52,341 nt of DNA, from positions 1 to 52,341 of the forward strand of contig CAYSLU010000030.1 of NCBI GenBank assembly GCA_964431965.1. The letters are read 5' to 3'. Below are positions 41,878 through 51,084 of this stretch, piece by piece. This DNA is from CAYSLU01 sp964431965. Lineage in GTDB: Bacteria > Verrucomicrobiota > Kiritimatiellia > CAIKKV01 > CAYSLU01. The position numbers and the translations under genes are program-made. Each line of letters opens with the position of its first letter. Position 1 is the stretch's first letter. The notes under the pieces were generated by a model that ran no database searches, had not been told where the DNA came from, and saw only the letters and a list, made by a program, of their open reading frames with translations.

Positions 41878-42954
41878 TCAGGCCTTCCAGTCCCACACCG
41901 CCTCGTCGTCGACCACCGGCAGGGACACCGGCTCGCCCCGGGCGGCCGACTGGTACATGGCCAGGCAGATCTCCAGCGTCGGGCGAACGTCCGCGACGGG
42001 GATCACCACCTCGCGGCTGGCGTTGATCGAGTCGATCATGTCCTGGATCACCGTCTGGTGGTCCACGTGCCCGAAATCGGCTGCTCCGGTGGCGCCCGTC
42101 GCCTGCGAGGCGCTGCCCAGGGCGCGGATCTCCGCGTCCTCGGGCCGCTCGTCCTTGAACTTCCAGACCGCCATCTTCTCGCCCGTCACGATGGCCGTGC
42201 CGTCCGTCCCGTTGATCTCGATCCGGATGTCCGTTCCCGGCCACAGGGCCGTCGACGCCTCGACGACGCCCTGGGCGCCGCTCTCGAAGTCGATGAACGC
42301 CAGGACCGTGTCCTCGAGCTTTACCGACGGGTGCGCCAGGTTGGTCATGCGCGCCTGCACGCGGGCCGCGGGCCCGGCAATGTAGTACAGGAGGTCGATG
42401 TAGTGGAACGCATGCTGGACGGTCACGCCCGCCCCCGACTTGCGCGACTGGCGCCACGCGTCGGAGTGGTAGTACTCGCTGGAGCGGAACCACTTCATGT
42501 ACGCGTCGGCGTGCAGGACCCGGCCGAAGCGCCCCTCCCGGACCGCGCGGCGGATCGCCTGGACCGACTTGCGGACCCGGCACTGCACCGTGCACCCGAA
42601 CTTCACGTTCGCCTTCCGGCACGCGGCGAGCATCTCGTCGGTGTCCGTCAGCGTCATGGCCGGCGGCTTCTCGGTGATCACGTGCTTCCCGGCCTGGGCG
42701 CACTTCACGACGGCGTCCCGGTGCAGGTGGTTCGGCAGCGCCACGTTCACGATGTCGATCGCCGGATCCTTGAGCATCTCGTCGAGCGAGTAGTACGCCT
42801 TGACCGCGAAGTCCTTAGCCAGCTTGTCCGCGCGCTCGCGGCTCATGTCGCAGAATGCGACCAGCTTTCCGCCGCTCGAGTCGCGCACGCCCTTCGCATG
42901 GAACGGCGACACCAGCCCGGCACCCAGAATCCCGAACCCGTACGTCTTGGCCAT
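41878..42954 (-). CDS. Gfo/Idh/MocA-family oxidoreductase (operon gene 8)
   Basis: The 358-residue protein has the NAD(P)-binding FGILGAGLVSPFHA and an intact EKP motif (Glu95-Lys96-Pro97 in ITEKPPAM). The C-terminal sheet carries GVTVQHAFHYIDLLYY, with the catalytic His region HxxD present as HYIDL. Such enzymes oxidise a ring hydroxyl of sugars, sugar acids or cyclitols. The ATG at 42954 (MAKT) has GGGAGAG seven bases upstream; ATG 42960 overlaps that site. It is the last of eight collinear genes from 50983. The specific substrate cannot be told. Confidence 0.85.
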   Translation of the reverse strand: MAKTYGFGILGAGLVSPFHAKGVRDSSGGKLVAFCDMSRERADKLAKDFAVKAYYSLDEMLKDPAIDIVNVALPNHLHRDAVVKCAQAGKHVITEKPPAMTLTDTDEMLAACRKANVKFGCTVQCRVRKSVQAIRRAVREGRFGRVLHADAYMKWFRSSEYYHSDAWRQSRKSGAGVTVQHAFHYIDLLYYIAGPAARVQARMTNLAHPSVKLEDTVLAFIDFESGAQGVVEASTALWPGTDIRIEINGTDGTAIVTGEKMAVWKFKDERPEDAEIRALGSASQATGATGAADFGHVDHQTVIQDMIDSINASREVVIPVADVRPTLEICLAMYQSAARGEPVSLPVVDDEAVWDWKA

Positions 42955-42998
42955 GGTCATCTCTCCCGCTTCGTCCTTCAGACAGAAAAGCCGATCCC

Positions 42999-44048
42999 TC
43001 AGTCCTTCTTCGCGCCGGGAATCATCAGCGCCTTGAGCGCCTCGAGGTGCTCGATCGCGTCAAACGTCTTCTCCCAGTCCTCGAGCGGCGCCCGATGCGT
43101 AACCAGCTTCTCGGCCGGCACCGCCCCGCTGTGGATCATGCTGATCGTCCGATCCCAGCAGGTGTACGACGTCGAGAGGTTGAAGATCACATCCACGACC
43201 TTGAACGCGAACTTGTCCCACGGCAGCTCCACCGTCCGATTGCCCGTGAGGCCCGTGGCGCAGATCCGGCCCTTCTTGCGGACCAGGTCGATGGTGCCCG
43301 GAATCGCCTTCGGCGACCCGCTGCACTCGGCGACGACATCCGCGCCGATTCCGCCGGTCAGCTCCATGATCGCCTCGACCGGGTTCTGCTTCCCGATGTT
43401 GATCACCTTGGAGAAGCCGAGCTCCCGGGCCTTGCTGAGGCGCAGCGCCTCGTCGCCGGGCGTGCCGATGATCGCCACCTCGCGCGCGCCGGCCGCCCGC
43501 GCGACCATCGCCATCATCAGGCCGATCGGGCCGGGGCCGATGACGCAGACGAAGTCGCCGGCCGTAACCCCCGTGCGCTCCAGCAGGTCGTGCACGGCGT
43601 TCGCGGTCGGCTCCACGACACCCGCCTGGTCCCAGGTCATCCCGTCCGGTATCCGGTGCAGCAGCTTCTCCGGGTAGCAGATGAACTCGGCCATGCCGCC
43701 GTCGATCCCCCACCCCGGCGAGCGCTTCTGGGAGCAGATCTGGATGTTGCCGGTGCGGCAGAGGTAGCAGACGCCGCAGTGCCGCGTGTGGGGCTCCGCC
43801 ACGATGCGATCGCCGACCTTGAAGGTCCGGACCTCCGGCCCCGCCTCGATGATCGTGCCGGTGAACTCGTGCCCGAGAATCACCGGCGGCCAGTACGGGA
43901 ACGTGTCGTGCCGGACGTGGATGTCCGAGCCGCACACGCCGCAGGCCGCGACCGCAATCTTGACTTCGCCGGCCTTCGGCGAGGGCTCGGGAACGTCTCG
44001 AACCTCGATGAACCCGACACCCTTCTGGGTCTTGACCAGCGCTTTCAT
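42999..44048 (-). CDS. zinc-dependent medium-chain dehydrogenase (operon gene 7)
   Basis: The 349-residue protein is a classic zinc alcohol dehydrogenase of the threonine/sorbitol dehydrogenase type. Catalytic zinc ligands are Cys39 (GVCGSDIH) and His60-Glu61 (LGHEF). The structural zinc site has Cys91, Cys94, Cys97 and Cys105 (RHCGVCYLCRTGNIQIC). The Rossmann core has GPGPIGLMMAMVARAAGA. It oxidises a secondary alcohol, probably of a polyol or sugar derivative, with NAD(P). GGAG precedes the ATG at 44048. Its place in the operon suggests it prepares a ketone, but order of action is not readable. Confidence 0.88.
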   Translation of the reverse strand: MKALVKTQKGVGFIEVRDVPEPSPKAGEVKIAVAACGVCGSDIHVRHDTFPYWPPVILGHEFTGTIIEAGPEVRTFKVGDRIVAEPHTRHCGVCYLCRTGNIQICSQKRSPGWGIDGGMAEFICYPEKLLHRIPDGMTWDQAGVVEPTANAVHDLLERTGVTAGDFVCVIGPGPIGLMMAMVARAAGAREVAIIGTPGDEALRLSKARELGFSKVINIGKQNPVEAIMELTGGIGADVVAECSGSPKAIPGTIDLVRKKGRICATGLTGNRTVELPWDKFAFKVVDVIFNLSTSYTCWDRTISMIHSGAVPAEKLVTHRAPLEDWEKTFDAIEHLEALKALMIPGAKKD

Positions 44049-44088
44049 ATGGCGTTCTCCATTCAAGGGCGCCGCGGGCGCCCCGGGA

Positions 44089-45324
44089 TCAACCGCAGTA
44101 ATCGACGAGGAACCGCAGGATCGTCTCCGCGGCCGCCCCGATGTCCGCCAGGGCGATCTGCTCGTCCTTCGAATGCGCGAACTTCAGCGCGCCCGGCCCG
44201 TAGACGGCCGTCGGAATCGAGAGCTGGTTGTTGTACATCCACGCATCGCAGGAGGCCGTCATCGCGCTGATGACCAGCGGCCGGCCGGCCGACTCCGCCG
44301 ACTTCAGCAACCCCGCGGGCAGCGCGTGCGCCGGGTCCATCACACTGCTGTCGTGCCGGTACATGAAATGCAGGTCGAAGTTCTGTCGGAAGAACTCGTC
44401 GCCGGAGGCCTCGAGCGCCTGGCGCATCTCCGCGCAGACCTGCTCCTTGGTGCGGTTCGGCAGCAGCCCCAGCACGCCCTCCACCACCGCCTGGCTCGGC
44501 GCGGTGGCCGGCCAGTTGCCCGCCTCCATGTGGCCGAAGGTGATCGGCATGGGGTTCGGATACGGATCGAAGAGCGGAATCCCCCGGGACTTCGCCAGGA
44601 GGTCGGAGTGATACTTCTCCAGGACGCCGATCGCGTCCCGGGCCATGAGCAGCGCGCTCCGCGTGACGCCCGCCTGGCCGCTGTGCCCCGCCCGCCCCTT
44701 GAGCGTCAGCCGGAACCACACGGCCCCGCGGATCGACGTGAACACCTTGCCGTCGGTCGGCTCGAGCACGAGGCACGCGTCCGCCCGCTCCCCGCGGCGC
44801 GCCATCGCCACCGTCCCGTTTCCGCCGTTCTCCTCCTCGACCACGAGATGCGCCACGACGTCCCCGGCCAGCGGCGCCTTCAGCGCCTCCAGCGCCTTGA
44901 ACACCAGGTACACCGTCGCCGCCTGCCCCTTCGCGTCGCACGCCCCGCGCCCCCACACCACGCCGTTCTCGACGCGCGGGCTCCACGGGGCCGCCATATC
45001 GGCCGACGGCGGCACCACGTCCAGGTGCGTGTTGAACAGCAGCGTCCGGCCGCCGCCCGTCCCCGTGCGGGCCGCCCGCACGTTGAACCGGCCGTCGTAG
45101 CGGATGCCCGGAATGGGATCGCTGTAGTCGGGATCCTGAAGCAGCGCGTCCGACATCGGGCACTTCTCGACGCCCGCGCCGGCCGCCCGGAATGCCCCGT
45201 GCACGTACTCCATCGCCTCGGCCTCGCGGCCGGGGGTCGAGGGAAACCGCATGACGTCGCACAGGAACCGCTCCGCCTCCGGCAGGAGGCGCTCAACCGT
45301 GCTGCGTATCGTGGAAGTGTTCAT
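44089..45324 (-). CDS. M20-family metallohydrolase (ArgE/DapE type, operon gene 6)
   Basis: The 411-residue protein belongs to the ArgE/DapE/CPG2 group of dizinc amidohydrolases that cleave N-acyl amino acids or peptides. Metal and catalytic residues are visible: His100 and Asp102 in FNTHLDVVP, bridging Asp130 in GRGACDAKGQ, and Glu164-Glu165 in VVEEENGGNG. A dimerisation domain begins KGRAGHSGQAG, and a final ligand His lies in the C-terminal KFAHSKDEQI segment. The family length is normal. CGGAGAACG precedes the ATG at 45324. In this operon it may remove an acyl group from an amino-sugar or amino-acid intermediate. Confidence 0.88.
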   Translation of the reverse strand: MNTSTIRSTVERLLPEAERFLCDVMRFPSTPGREAEAMEYVHGAFRAAGAGVEKCPMSDALLQDPDYSDPIPGIRYDGRFNVRAARTGTGGGRTLLFNTHLDVVPPSADMAAPWSPRVENGVVWGRGACDAKGQAATVYLVFKALEALKAPLAGDVVAHLVVEEENGGNGTVAMARRGERADACLVLEPTDGKVFTSIRGAVWFRLTLKGRAGHSGQAGVTRSALLMARDAIGVLEKYHSDLLAKSRGIPLFDPYPNPMPITFGHMEAGNWPATAPSQAVVEGVLGLLPNRTKEQVCAEMRQALEASGDEFFRQNFDLHFMYRHDSSVMDPAHALPAGLLKSAESAGRPLVISAMTASCDAWMYNNQLSIPTAVYGPGALKFAHSKDEQIALADIGAAAETILRFLVDYCG

Positions 45325-45359
45325 CGTTCTCCGGTCGGGTGTCACGGCCCGATCCTCTA

Positions 45360-46682
45360 CTACAGCTTCAGCCCTGCGAGAACCTGCTCCAGGATCCCGA
45401 GGCTTTCGTCCGCCTCCGCCTGCGTAATCACCAGCGGCGGCGCCACGCGGATGACGTTGCCATACACGCCGACGGACCCGACCAGCAGCCCGCGGTTGGC
45501 GCACGCCTCGATCACCGGCCGGATCAGCTCGGGCGCCGGCTCCTTCGTCTTCTTGTCCTTCACGAACTCCAGGCCCATGACCAGGCCCATGCCGCGCACG
45601 TCGCCGAGGTACGGGCACTTCGCCGCCATCGCCCTAAGGCGCGGCAGCATGTAGTCGCCCATCTTCGCCGAGTTCGCCACCAGGTGCTCCCGCTCGTAGA
45701 TTTCGAGAATCGCCACCACGGCCGCGCTGGCAACGGGGTTGCCGCCCAGCGTGCTCGACATCTCGCCCTTCTTCAGGCAGGCGAACACCTCGGAGCGCGC
45801 CGCGACCGCGGACACCGGAACGCCGCAGCCGATGGCCTTGCCGATCGTCACGATATCGGGGTCCAGCGCCTCGTGCTCCATCGCCCACATCCGGCCGGTC
45901 CGGCCGTACGAGGCCTGCACCTCGTCGAGCGTGAACAGGAGCCCGTTGGCCCGGGCCCACTCGCGGAGCTTCTTGAGCCAGCCCGCGGGCGGGAAGATGA
46001 ACCCGGCCGCGCCCTGGTACGGCTCGACCAGCACGCCGGCCAGGCTGCCCGTGGAGTTGGCGCCGATCACGCCCTCGAGGTAGGCGAAGTACTTCCGGAA
46101 GTCGGGCCCGTCGTCACACCAGCCGCACGGGTCGCGGTACGGGTTCGGGAACGCCGCCCGGATGATCCCCGGGATCGTCGGCCCGTACTGCCGCTTCGGC
46201 CCGGCCATGCCACCGAGCGCGGCCGCGCCGGACGTCCGGCCGTGGAACCCGCCCTCGAAGGTCAGGATCTCGTACTTGCCGGTCTTCCGCTTCATCAGCC
46301 GGAACGCGCCTTCAATCGCCTCGCTGCCCGTGGACAGGAAGAAGCATTTGTCGAGGTGCTTCGGCAGCGCCTGGACCAGCTTCTCCGCCGCCAGGATGCG
46401 CTCGACGTTCGCGCACTCGTAGTTGTTCAGCAGGCGCGCCGACGCGGCCTGAGCGGCCTTCACGAGGTGCGGGTGGCAGTGGCCGACGTTGGTCACGAGC
46501 ACGCCCGACGTCCAGTCGATGTACCGGTTCCCGTCGACGTCCGTCACCACGCAGCCCAGCGCGTGGTCCCAGACCACGGGCGCCTGGAACCCGACGACGT
46601 CGGCTTCGTTCCGATGCCACTTCTCCAGCAGCGCCTGGCCCTTGGGACCGGGCAGCGGCCCGTTCACATGCGTAATGCTCAT
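45360..46682 (-). CDS. class III PLP aminotransferase (operon gene 5)
   Basis: The 440-residue enzyme is an omega-aminotransferase of the GabT/ArgD class. It shows WTSGVLVTNVGHCHP, FLSTGSEAIEGAFRLMKRKTG, TFEGGFHGRTSGA, LLFTLDEVQASYGRTG and the PLP lysine Lys282 in TIGKAIGCGVPVSAV. LGGNPVASAAVVAILE follows. It transfers an amino group between a primary or ring amine and a keto acid. The neighbours point to an amino-sugar or amino-acid substrate rather than plain GABA. It is followed by the M20 gene after 35 bases and preceded by a 2-hydroxyacid dehydrogenase after 7 bases, so it is firmly within the operon. It ends with TAG. Confidence 0.88.
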   Translation of the reverse strand: MSITHVNGPLPGPKGQALLEKWHRNEADVVGFQAPVVWDHALGCVVTDVDGNRYIDWTSGVLVTNVGHCHPHLVKAAQAASARLLNNYECANVERILAAEKLVQALPKHLDKCFFLSTGSEAIEGAFRLMKRKTGKYEILTFEGGFHGRTSGAAALGGMAGPKRQYGPTIPGIIRAAFPNPYRDPCGWCDDGPDFRKYFAYLEGVIGANSTGSLAGVLVEPYQGAAGFIFPPAGWLKKLREWARANGLLFTLDEVQASYGRTGRMWAMEHEALDPDIVTIGKAIGCGVPVSAVAARSEVFACLKKGEMSSTLGGNPVASAAVVAILEIYEREHLVANSAKMGDYMLPRLRAMAAKCPYLGDVRGMGLVMGLEFVKDKKTKEPAPELIRPVIEACANRGLLVGSVGVYGNVIRVAPPLVITQAEADESLGILEQVLAGLKL

Positions 46683-46689
46683 GGTGTCG

Positions 46690-47679
46690 CTACTTCTTCA
46701 GAACTTCTTTGTTGATCACATACTTGGCCGGCTGCCCCTTGGAGAACCGCAGGATGTCGTCCAGAATGCTCTGCCGGATCTCCTGGCCCGCCTCCTCGGA
46801 CGCCCAGCCGATGTGCGGCGTGAGGATCACGTTGTCCAGCCCGAAGAGCGGCATCGTCTGGGGCGGCGGCTCCACCTCGAACACGTCGATCGCCGCGCCG
46901 GCGATCCGGCGCTCGCGCAGCGCCTGGGCCAGCGCGTCGGCATCGACCATCCCGCCCCGCGAGGTGTTCACGAGGAAGGCCGTCGGCTTCATCATCGCCA
47001 GCGTCTTCGCGTTCACCAGGTGGCGCGTCTCGTCGTTCAGCGGCGTGTGAACCGTCACGTAGTCCGACTCGCGGAACACCGTCTCGCGGTCCACGAACTC
47101 GATCCCCTCAAGCTCCTTCTTCCGCGCGTCGCTCAGGTACGGATCGGACGCGAGGATGCGCTTGAACCCGAAGCCGCGCAGCTTGCGGAACACGCGGCTC
47201 CCGATCCGGCCCACGCCGACGATGCCGAGCGTCTTACCGTCCATCCGGTAGATCGGGAACAGCCCGGAGAAGTCCCACTTCCCCGTGCGGCTCGCGTCGT
47301 CCAGCGTCTTGCGGCTCCACACGACCTTCCGGGCGCACGCGAAGATGAGGGCGATGGCGTGCTCGGCCACGTCCTCCTTGCAGTAGTCCGGCTGATACGC
47401 GAACTGGATGCCGCGCTTCGTGCAGGCCGGCACGTCCACGTTGTCGTAGCCGATGCCGTGGCGGATGAGGAGCTTGCACTTCGGGAGCTTCGCCAGCTGC
47501 GAGTCCGTCATCTTCACCATGTTGACGACGATCACGTCGGCGTCGCCGACCGCGGCGGCCACCTCGTCCTCGGGCTTGAACTTGAGCTGGTGCGCGGCGA
47601 ACCCGATGCCCGCGGCCTTCAGCTCCTTCGCTTCCCAGTCCAGGTTGTCTTCGATGTAGTCGGTTACGACAGCTTTCAC
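46690..47679 (-). CDS. D-isomer-specific 2-hydroxyacid dehydrogenase (operon gene 4)
   Basis: The 329-residue enzyme has the two-domain D-2-hydroxyacid dehydrogenase fold. NAD binds at GIVGVGRIGSRVFRKL (GVGRIG at 155-160). The catalytic residues are Arg241 (VNTSRGGMVD), Glu270 (DVFEVEPP) and His289 (TPHIGWAS). It reduces a 2-keto acid or oxidises a D-2-hydroxyacid. It resembles phosphoglycerate and glyoxylate reductase-type members but lacks an ACT domain. The GTG start at 47679 overlaps the stop of the preceding Gfo/Idh gene (GTGA) and has GGAG eight bases upstream. Confidence 0.88.
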   Translation of the reverse strand: MKAVVTDYIEDNLDWEAKELKAAGIGFAAHQLKFKPEDEVAAAVGDADVIVVNMVKMTDSQLAKLPKCKLLIRHGIGYDNVDVPACTKRGIQFAYQPDYCKEDVAEHAIALIFACARKVVWSRKTLDDASRTGKWDFSGLFPIYRMDGKTLGIVGVGRIGSRVFRKLRGFGFKRILASDPYLSDARKKELEGIEFVDRETVFRESDYVTVHTPLNDETRHLVNAKTLAMMKPTAFLVNTSRGGMVDADALAQALRERRIAGAAIDVFEVEPPPQTMPLFGLDNVILTPHIGWASEEAGQEIRQSILDDILRFSKGQPAKYVINKEVLKK

Positions 47680-48743
47680 GCTTTGTTCTCCACCCACTTC
47701 TGCTCGGCGGCCGACCGGTAGACCGATTCGACGACCTTGAGCGCCGCCACGCCATCCTCGCCCGTGATCGGCGGCTCCGTGTTGGTCCGGATCGCCGCCA
47801 GAAACGCCTTCACGTACTCGCGGCCCATGTAGCCCGAGTACCCCTTCACCGCCTCCAGCTCGAACTCCGCCGTGCGGCGCGGCGAGCCGGACCACGCCGG
47901 GTCGTCGCTGCACATCTGGACCACATCCTTCTGCCCCTCGTACGCCGGCGCCCAGGACACCACGCCCCGGGTCCCGCGAAGCGAGATGTACAGGTCCCGG
48001 CCGTACGGGAACGCATCCGGCACCGTGTAGCTGATGTCGAGCGCCACGACCGCTCCCTTGCCGAAGCGCAGGTGCGCGAACGAGTTGTCCTCAATGTCGT
48101 ACTGCTCGTTCACCTTCACGTTCTGGCCGCTCACGGCGACCACCTCGTCCTGCAGCATCCAGCGCATCAGGTCGATCCAGTGCACGCCGAGGTTGTACAT
48201 CGGCCCGCCGCCGGAGCGCGCCTTCTGCAGCATCCACGGCGAGCCCCCGTCGATATAGCGCGTCAGCCGCCCGGCCGCGCAGCGCGCCTCGCCGCCCACG
48301 ATCCGGCCCAGCGCGCCCGTCTCGACGATGCGCTTGATCTCGCGCGCCACCGGGTGCAGCCGCCAGCAGTAGCCGGTCGTCAGCTTGACCCCCGCCCCGC
48401 GCGCCGACTTCACGATCTGCTCCGCGCCCGCGCGGGAGGCGGCCATCGGCTTCTCGACCATCAGGTGCGCGCCCGCCGCCGCGCACTTCGCGGAGGCGTC
48501 CGGGCAGTCGGCGTGCGGCATGAAGATCGCGCAGATGCCCGGCTTCTCGGCCTTCAGCATCGCGTCCACATCCGCGTACCCCTTCACGCCGCAGTCCGCG
48601 CAGAACGGCTCGCGCAGCTTGGGCTCGGGGTCCACGGCCGCGACGACCTGGGTGGCCGGCGTGGCGAACAGCGGCATATAGGAGCGCGGGTGCAGATGAC
48701 CCAGGCCCACGATCGCAACCTTCATCGGGCTATCACTGCTCAT
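47676..48743 (-). CDS. Gfo/Idh/MocA-family oxidoreductase (operon gene 3)
   Basis: The 355-residue protein has VAIVGLGHLHPRSYMPLF as dinucleotide-binding loop and an intact EKP motif (97-99 in LMVEKPMA). GPMYNLGVHWIDLMRWML carries the catalytic His/Asp pair (HWIDL). It probably oxidises a sugar-derived hydroxyl with NAD(P). A start at 48725 (MKVAIVG) is also possible, but the ATG at 48743 has GGGGAG upstream. It differs clearly in sequence from the two other Gfo/Idh proteins of this operon, so they are not recent duplicates and probably act on different intermediates. Confidence 0.85.
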   Translation of the reverse strand: MSSDSPMKVAIVGLGHLHPRSYMPLFATPATQVVAAVDPEPKLREPFCADCGVKGYADVDAMLKAEKPGICAIFMPHADCPDASAKCAAAGAHLMVEKPMAASRAGAEQIVKSARGAGVKLTTGYCWRLHPVAREIKRIVETGALGRIVGGEARCAAGRLTRYIDGGSPWMLQKARSGGGPMYNLGVHWIDLMRWMLQDEVVAVSGQNVKVNEQYDIEDNSFAHLRFGKGAVVALDISYTVPDAFPYGRDLYISLRGTRGVVSWAPAYEGQKDVVQMCSDDPAWSGSPRRTAEFELEAVKGYSGYMGREYVKAFLAAIRTNTEPPITGEDGVAALKVVESVYRSAAEQKWVENKA

Positions 48744-48779
48744 GGCTAATGGTTCTCCCCTCCTGCGGGCGCCCGGCGG

Positions 48780-49958
48780 CTACAGCTGCGGCACGTCGAC
48801 CGCGGCGCCCTTCTTCTCGGCCGAAACGTAGGCGGCATACGTCGCCGCCGTGGTGTCCAGCGCCAGGTCCAGGTCCGACTGCGGGCGCTGCTTCCCGGCG
48901 GCGCACGCGATGAAGTCCTGGATCTCCGGCTGGTACCCGATCGTGAAATTCTCGTCGGGCGCGGCCGGCGCCCACCCTTCCTTCGTGCTCACCTTCTCGA
49001 GCAGGTACACGTCCTGGAACTGCTCGCCCTTCGGGTTGTAGACATCCATCAGCCCCGTCGGGCTGATCAGGCAGCGCGTCCGGTGGTTGTTCGCGAACAC
49101 CTCGACGTAGTCGTAGATCCCGCCGAGCACGATCTCGCTCGTGATGATGTCGCCCACCATCCCGTCCTCGAACTCCACGTGGATCATCCCGTAGTCCTCG
49201 ATGTCCCGGTAGTCCGTGCGGATGAACCCGCGGTCCCGGTAGGACTTCTGGCGCGTGATCTCGTGCGTCCGGGCGCTGACGCTGACGGGCCGGATGGGCT
49301 TGCCGTTGCGGGCCTGCCCCTCCACGCGCTTCAGGTACAGCAGCGCGCCCAGCGGATGCACGCCCTTGCCGATCAGCGAGCCGCCGCCCGCGTAGCGCCA
49401 GATGCCGTACACCGGCGAGGCCGAGCCGTTGTGCGATTCCTCGCCCAGCATCCGCAGGATCTGCGCGCCCGTCTTCTCGACGATCTCGCGCTCCTTCTGG
49501 ATGCTCGGGGCGTAGACGAAGTTCTCGCCGTAGCCGAAGCTCACGCCCGCGTCCCGGACGGCGCGGGCGATGCCGCGCAGCCGCTTCGTCACCGCCGCCA
49601 GCATCGGCTTCTTCGGCGCCGCGTTCCCGCGGAACGAGTCGTCGCCCGGCGGCCCGAAAAAGCCCGTCAGCGGCTTCTCGCAGATGATCGCCTTGCCGGC
49701 TCTCGCCGCCGCCAGGATCGCCTCCTCGTGCGCGTACGGGGGAGAGCAGACGTCCACCACGTCCACGCGGTCGAGCATCGCGGCCAGGTCGTCGAACACC
49801 GGTATCCCGTGCTTCGCGCCGAACGCCTCGCGGCTCTCGCGCCGGCGCGAGGTGACCCCGGCCAGCTCGACATCCGCGCCGTACACGCGCTCCAGGCATT
49901 CCACGTGAAAGCGCCCGGCAAAGCCGGTGCCGATGATCCCCACCCGTATTCCGCTCAT
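48780..49958 (-). CDS. Gfo/Idh/MocA-family oxidoreductase (operon gene 2)
   Basis: The 392-residue protein has VGIIGTGFAGRFHVECLE and EKP at 94-96 (CEKPLTGF). An insertion of about 20 residues follows (FGPPGDDSFRGNAAPKK) before KRLRGIARAVRDAGV. GGGSLIGKGVHPLGALLYLKR holds the catalytic His region, here HPLG in place of HxxD, so the usual Asp seems replaced. A long C-terminal sheet carries IEDYGMIHVEFEDGMVGDI. This layout resembles Gfo/Idh proteins of uronate or cyclitol catabolism. The start overlaps the stop of the epimerase gene (TGATG). It ends with TAG. Confidence 0.82.
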   Translation of the reverse strand: MSGIRVGIIGTGFAGRFHVECLERVYGADVELAGVTSRRRESREAFGAKHGIPVFDDLAAMLDRVDVVDVCSPPYAHEEAILAAARAGKAIICEKPLTGFFGPPGDDSFRGNAAPKKPMLAAVTKRLRGIARAVRDAGVSFGYGENFVYAPSIQKEREIVEKTGAQILRMLGEESHNGSASPVYGIWRYAGGGSLIGKGVHPLGALLYLKRVEGQARNGKPIRPVSVSARTHEITRQKSYRDRGFIRTDYRDIEDYGMIHVEFEDGMVGDIITSEIVLGGIYDYVEVFANNHRTRCLISPTGLMDVYNPKGEQFQDVYLLEKVSTKEGWAPAAPDENFTIGYQPEIQDFIACAAGKQRPQSDLDLALDTTAATYAAYVSAEKKGAAVDVPQL

Positions 49959-50983
49959 CAGTACTTGCCGTTCTGCGTTTCGAAGTGCGTCGGCTTGCCG
50001 ATGTTCTCGCCGCCGGCGCGGATCCAGCCGGCGATCCACTCGATCATGCGCCCGAGCGGGACGGTCGGGTTGCCGAACAGCGCGTTCGCCTTGCGGGCGT
50101 TGTTCAGGTAGCCGTACCCGTTCTCCTCGCCCGTGACGATCGCCTCCTTGCCGAACAGCTTGCCGAACGTGTGCGCCACCTCGCGGATCGAGAAGGTCTC
50201 GGGCCCGGTGACGTTGAGGATGGAGGCCGGGGACGTGGCCAGCTCCAGGCTCTGGATGACCTGGTTGCACGCGTCGCCCTGCCAGATGCCGTTCGCGAAG
50301 CCGGTCGTGACGTCCACCGCCTCGCCCGCGAACACCTTGGTCGCCACGTCCACGACCACGCCGTAGCGCAGCTCCACGGCGTAGTTGAGGCGCACGTGCA
50401 CCACGCGCTCGCCCTTCTTCTCCGAGAAGAAGTCGAACATCCGCTCGCGGCCGAGGCACGACTGGGCGTACTCGCCGACCGGATTGGCGGGGTCGGTCTC
50501 GACCGAGCCGCCCGAGTTGATGTGCACCACCGGGTACACGCAGCCCGTCGAGAACGCGGCGATCCGCGAGCCCGTGAACGTGCGCGCCACATGGTACGGG
50601 ACCATGACATTGATGGCCCACGTCAGCGACTCGCTGCCGGTCGACCCGAACTTGCGCCCGACCATGTAGACGATGTTCTCGACCTTCGGGAGCCGCTCGA
50701 CCGCCGCCAGGTCCATCATGTCGCAGGCGATCGTCTCGATCCCCTGGGCCTTGAGGGCCGGAAGCGGCAGCAGGTCCACGGCATAGACCTTCTTGCTGAC
50801 GCCGGCCTCGGCGATCGCCCGCTTGGCCATCAGGGCCAGCGTGGGCCCGACCTTGCCGCCGGCGCCCAGGATCATGATGTCCCCGGACATCCGCTTCATG
50901 GACTCCACCAGCGAGTCGGTCGGCCGGCTCAGAATCTCATCCAGTTCGGCAACCGTATTGATCAGTTTCGGCAGCGGCTTCAT
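49958..50983 (-). CDS. NAD-dependent epimerase/dehydratase (operon gene 1)
   Basis: The 341-residue protein is an extended short-chain dehydrogenase. After an unusual 33-residue N-terminal extension (NTVAELDEILSRPTDSLVESM) comes the Rossmann loop IMILGAGGKVGPTLALMAKR (about 36-55). FSTGCVYPV and the active-site region EYAQSCLGRERMFDFFS follow. The usual YxxxK reads Tyr172-Ala-Gln-Ser-Cys176, so the catalytic Lys is not in its normal place. An Arg three residues later (Arg179) may matter. Sugar-nucleotide epimerase activity is therefore uncertain. It is the first gene of the eight-gene operon; GGAAAG lies upstream of the ATG at 50983. Confidence 0.75.
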   Translation of the reverse strand: MKPLPKLINTVAELDEILSRPTDSLVESMKRMSGDIMILGAGGKVGPTLALMAKRAIAEAGVSKKVYAVDLLPLPALKAQGIETIACDMMDLAAVERLPKVENIVYMVGRKFGSTGSESLTWAINVMVPYHVARTFTGSRIAAFSTGCVYPVVHINSGGSVETDPANPVGEYAQSCLGRERMFDFFSEKKGERVVHVRLNYAVELRYGVVVDVATKVFAGEAVDVTTGFANGIWQGDACNQVIQSLELATSPASILNVTGPETFSIREVAHTFGKLFGKEAIVTGEENGYGYLNNARKANALFGNPTVPLGRMIEWIAGWIRAGGENIGKPTHFETQNGKY

Positions 50984-51084
50984 GCGTGTTCTTTCCGGTT
51001 TTGGGGTGAAAACAATCGGGGCGTACTGTATCACCCGCCCTCCGCCGCTCGCAAGGCGATCTTGGCGCCGGACCACGGCAGCGC

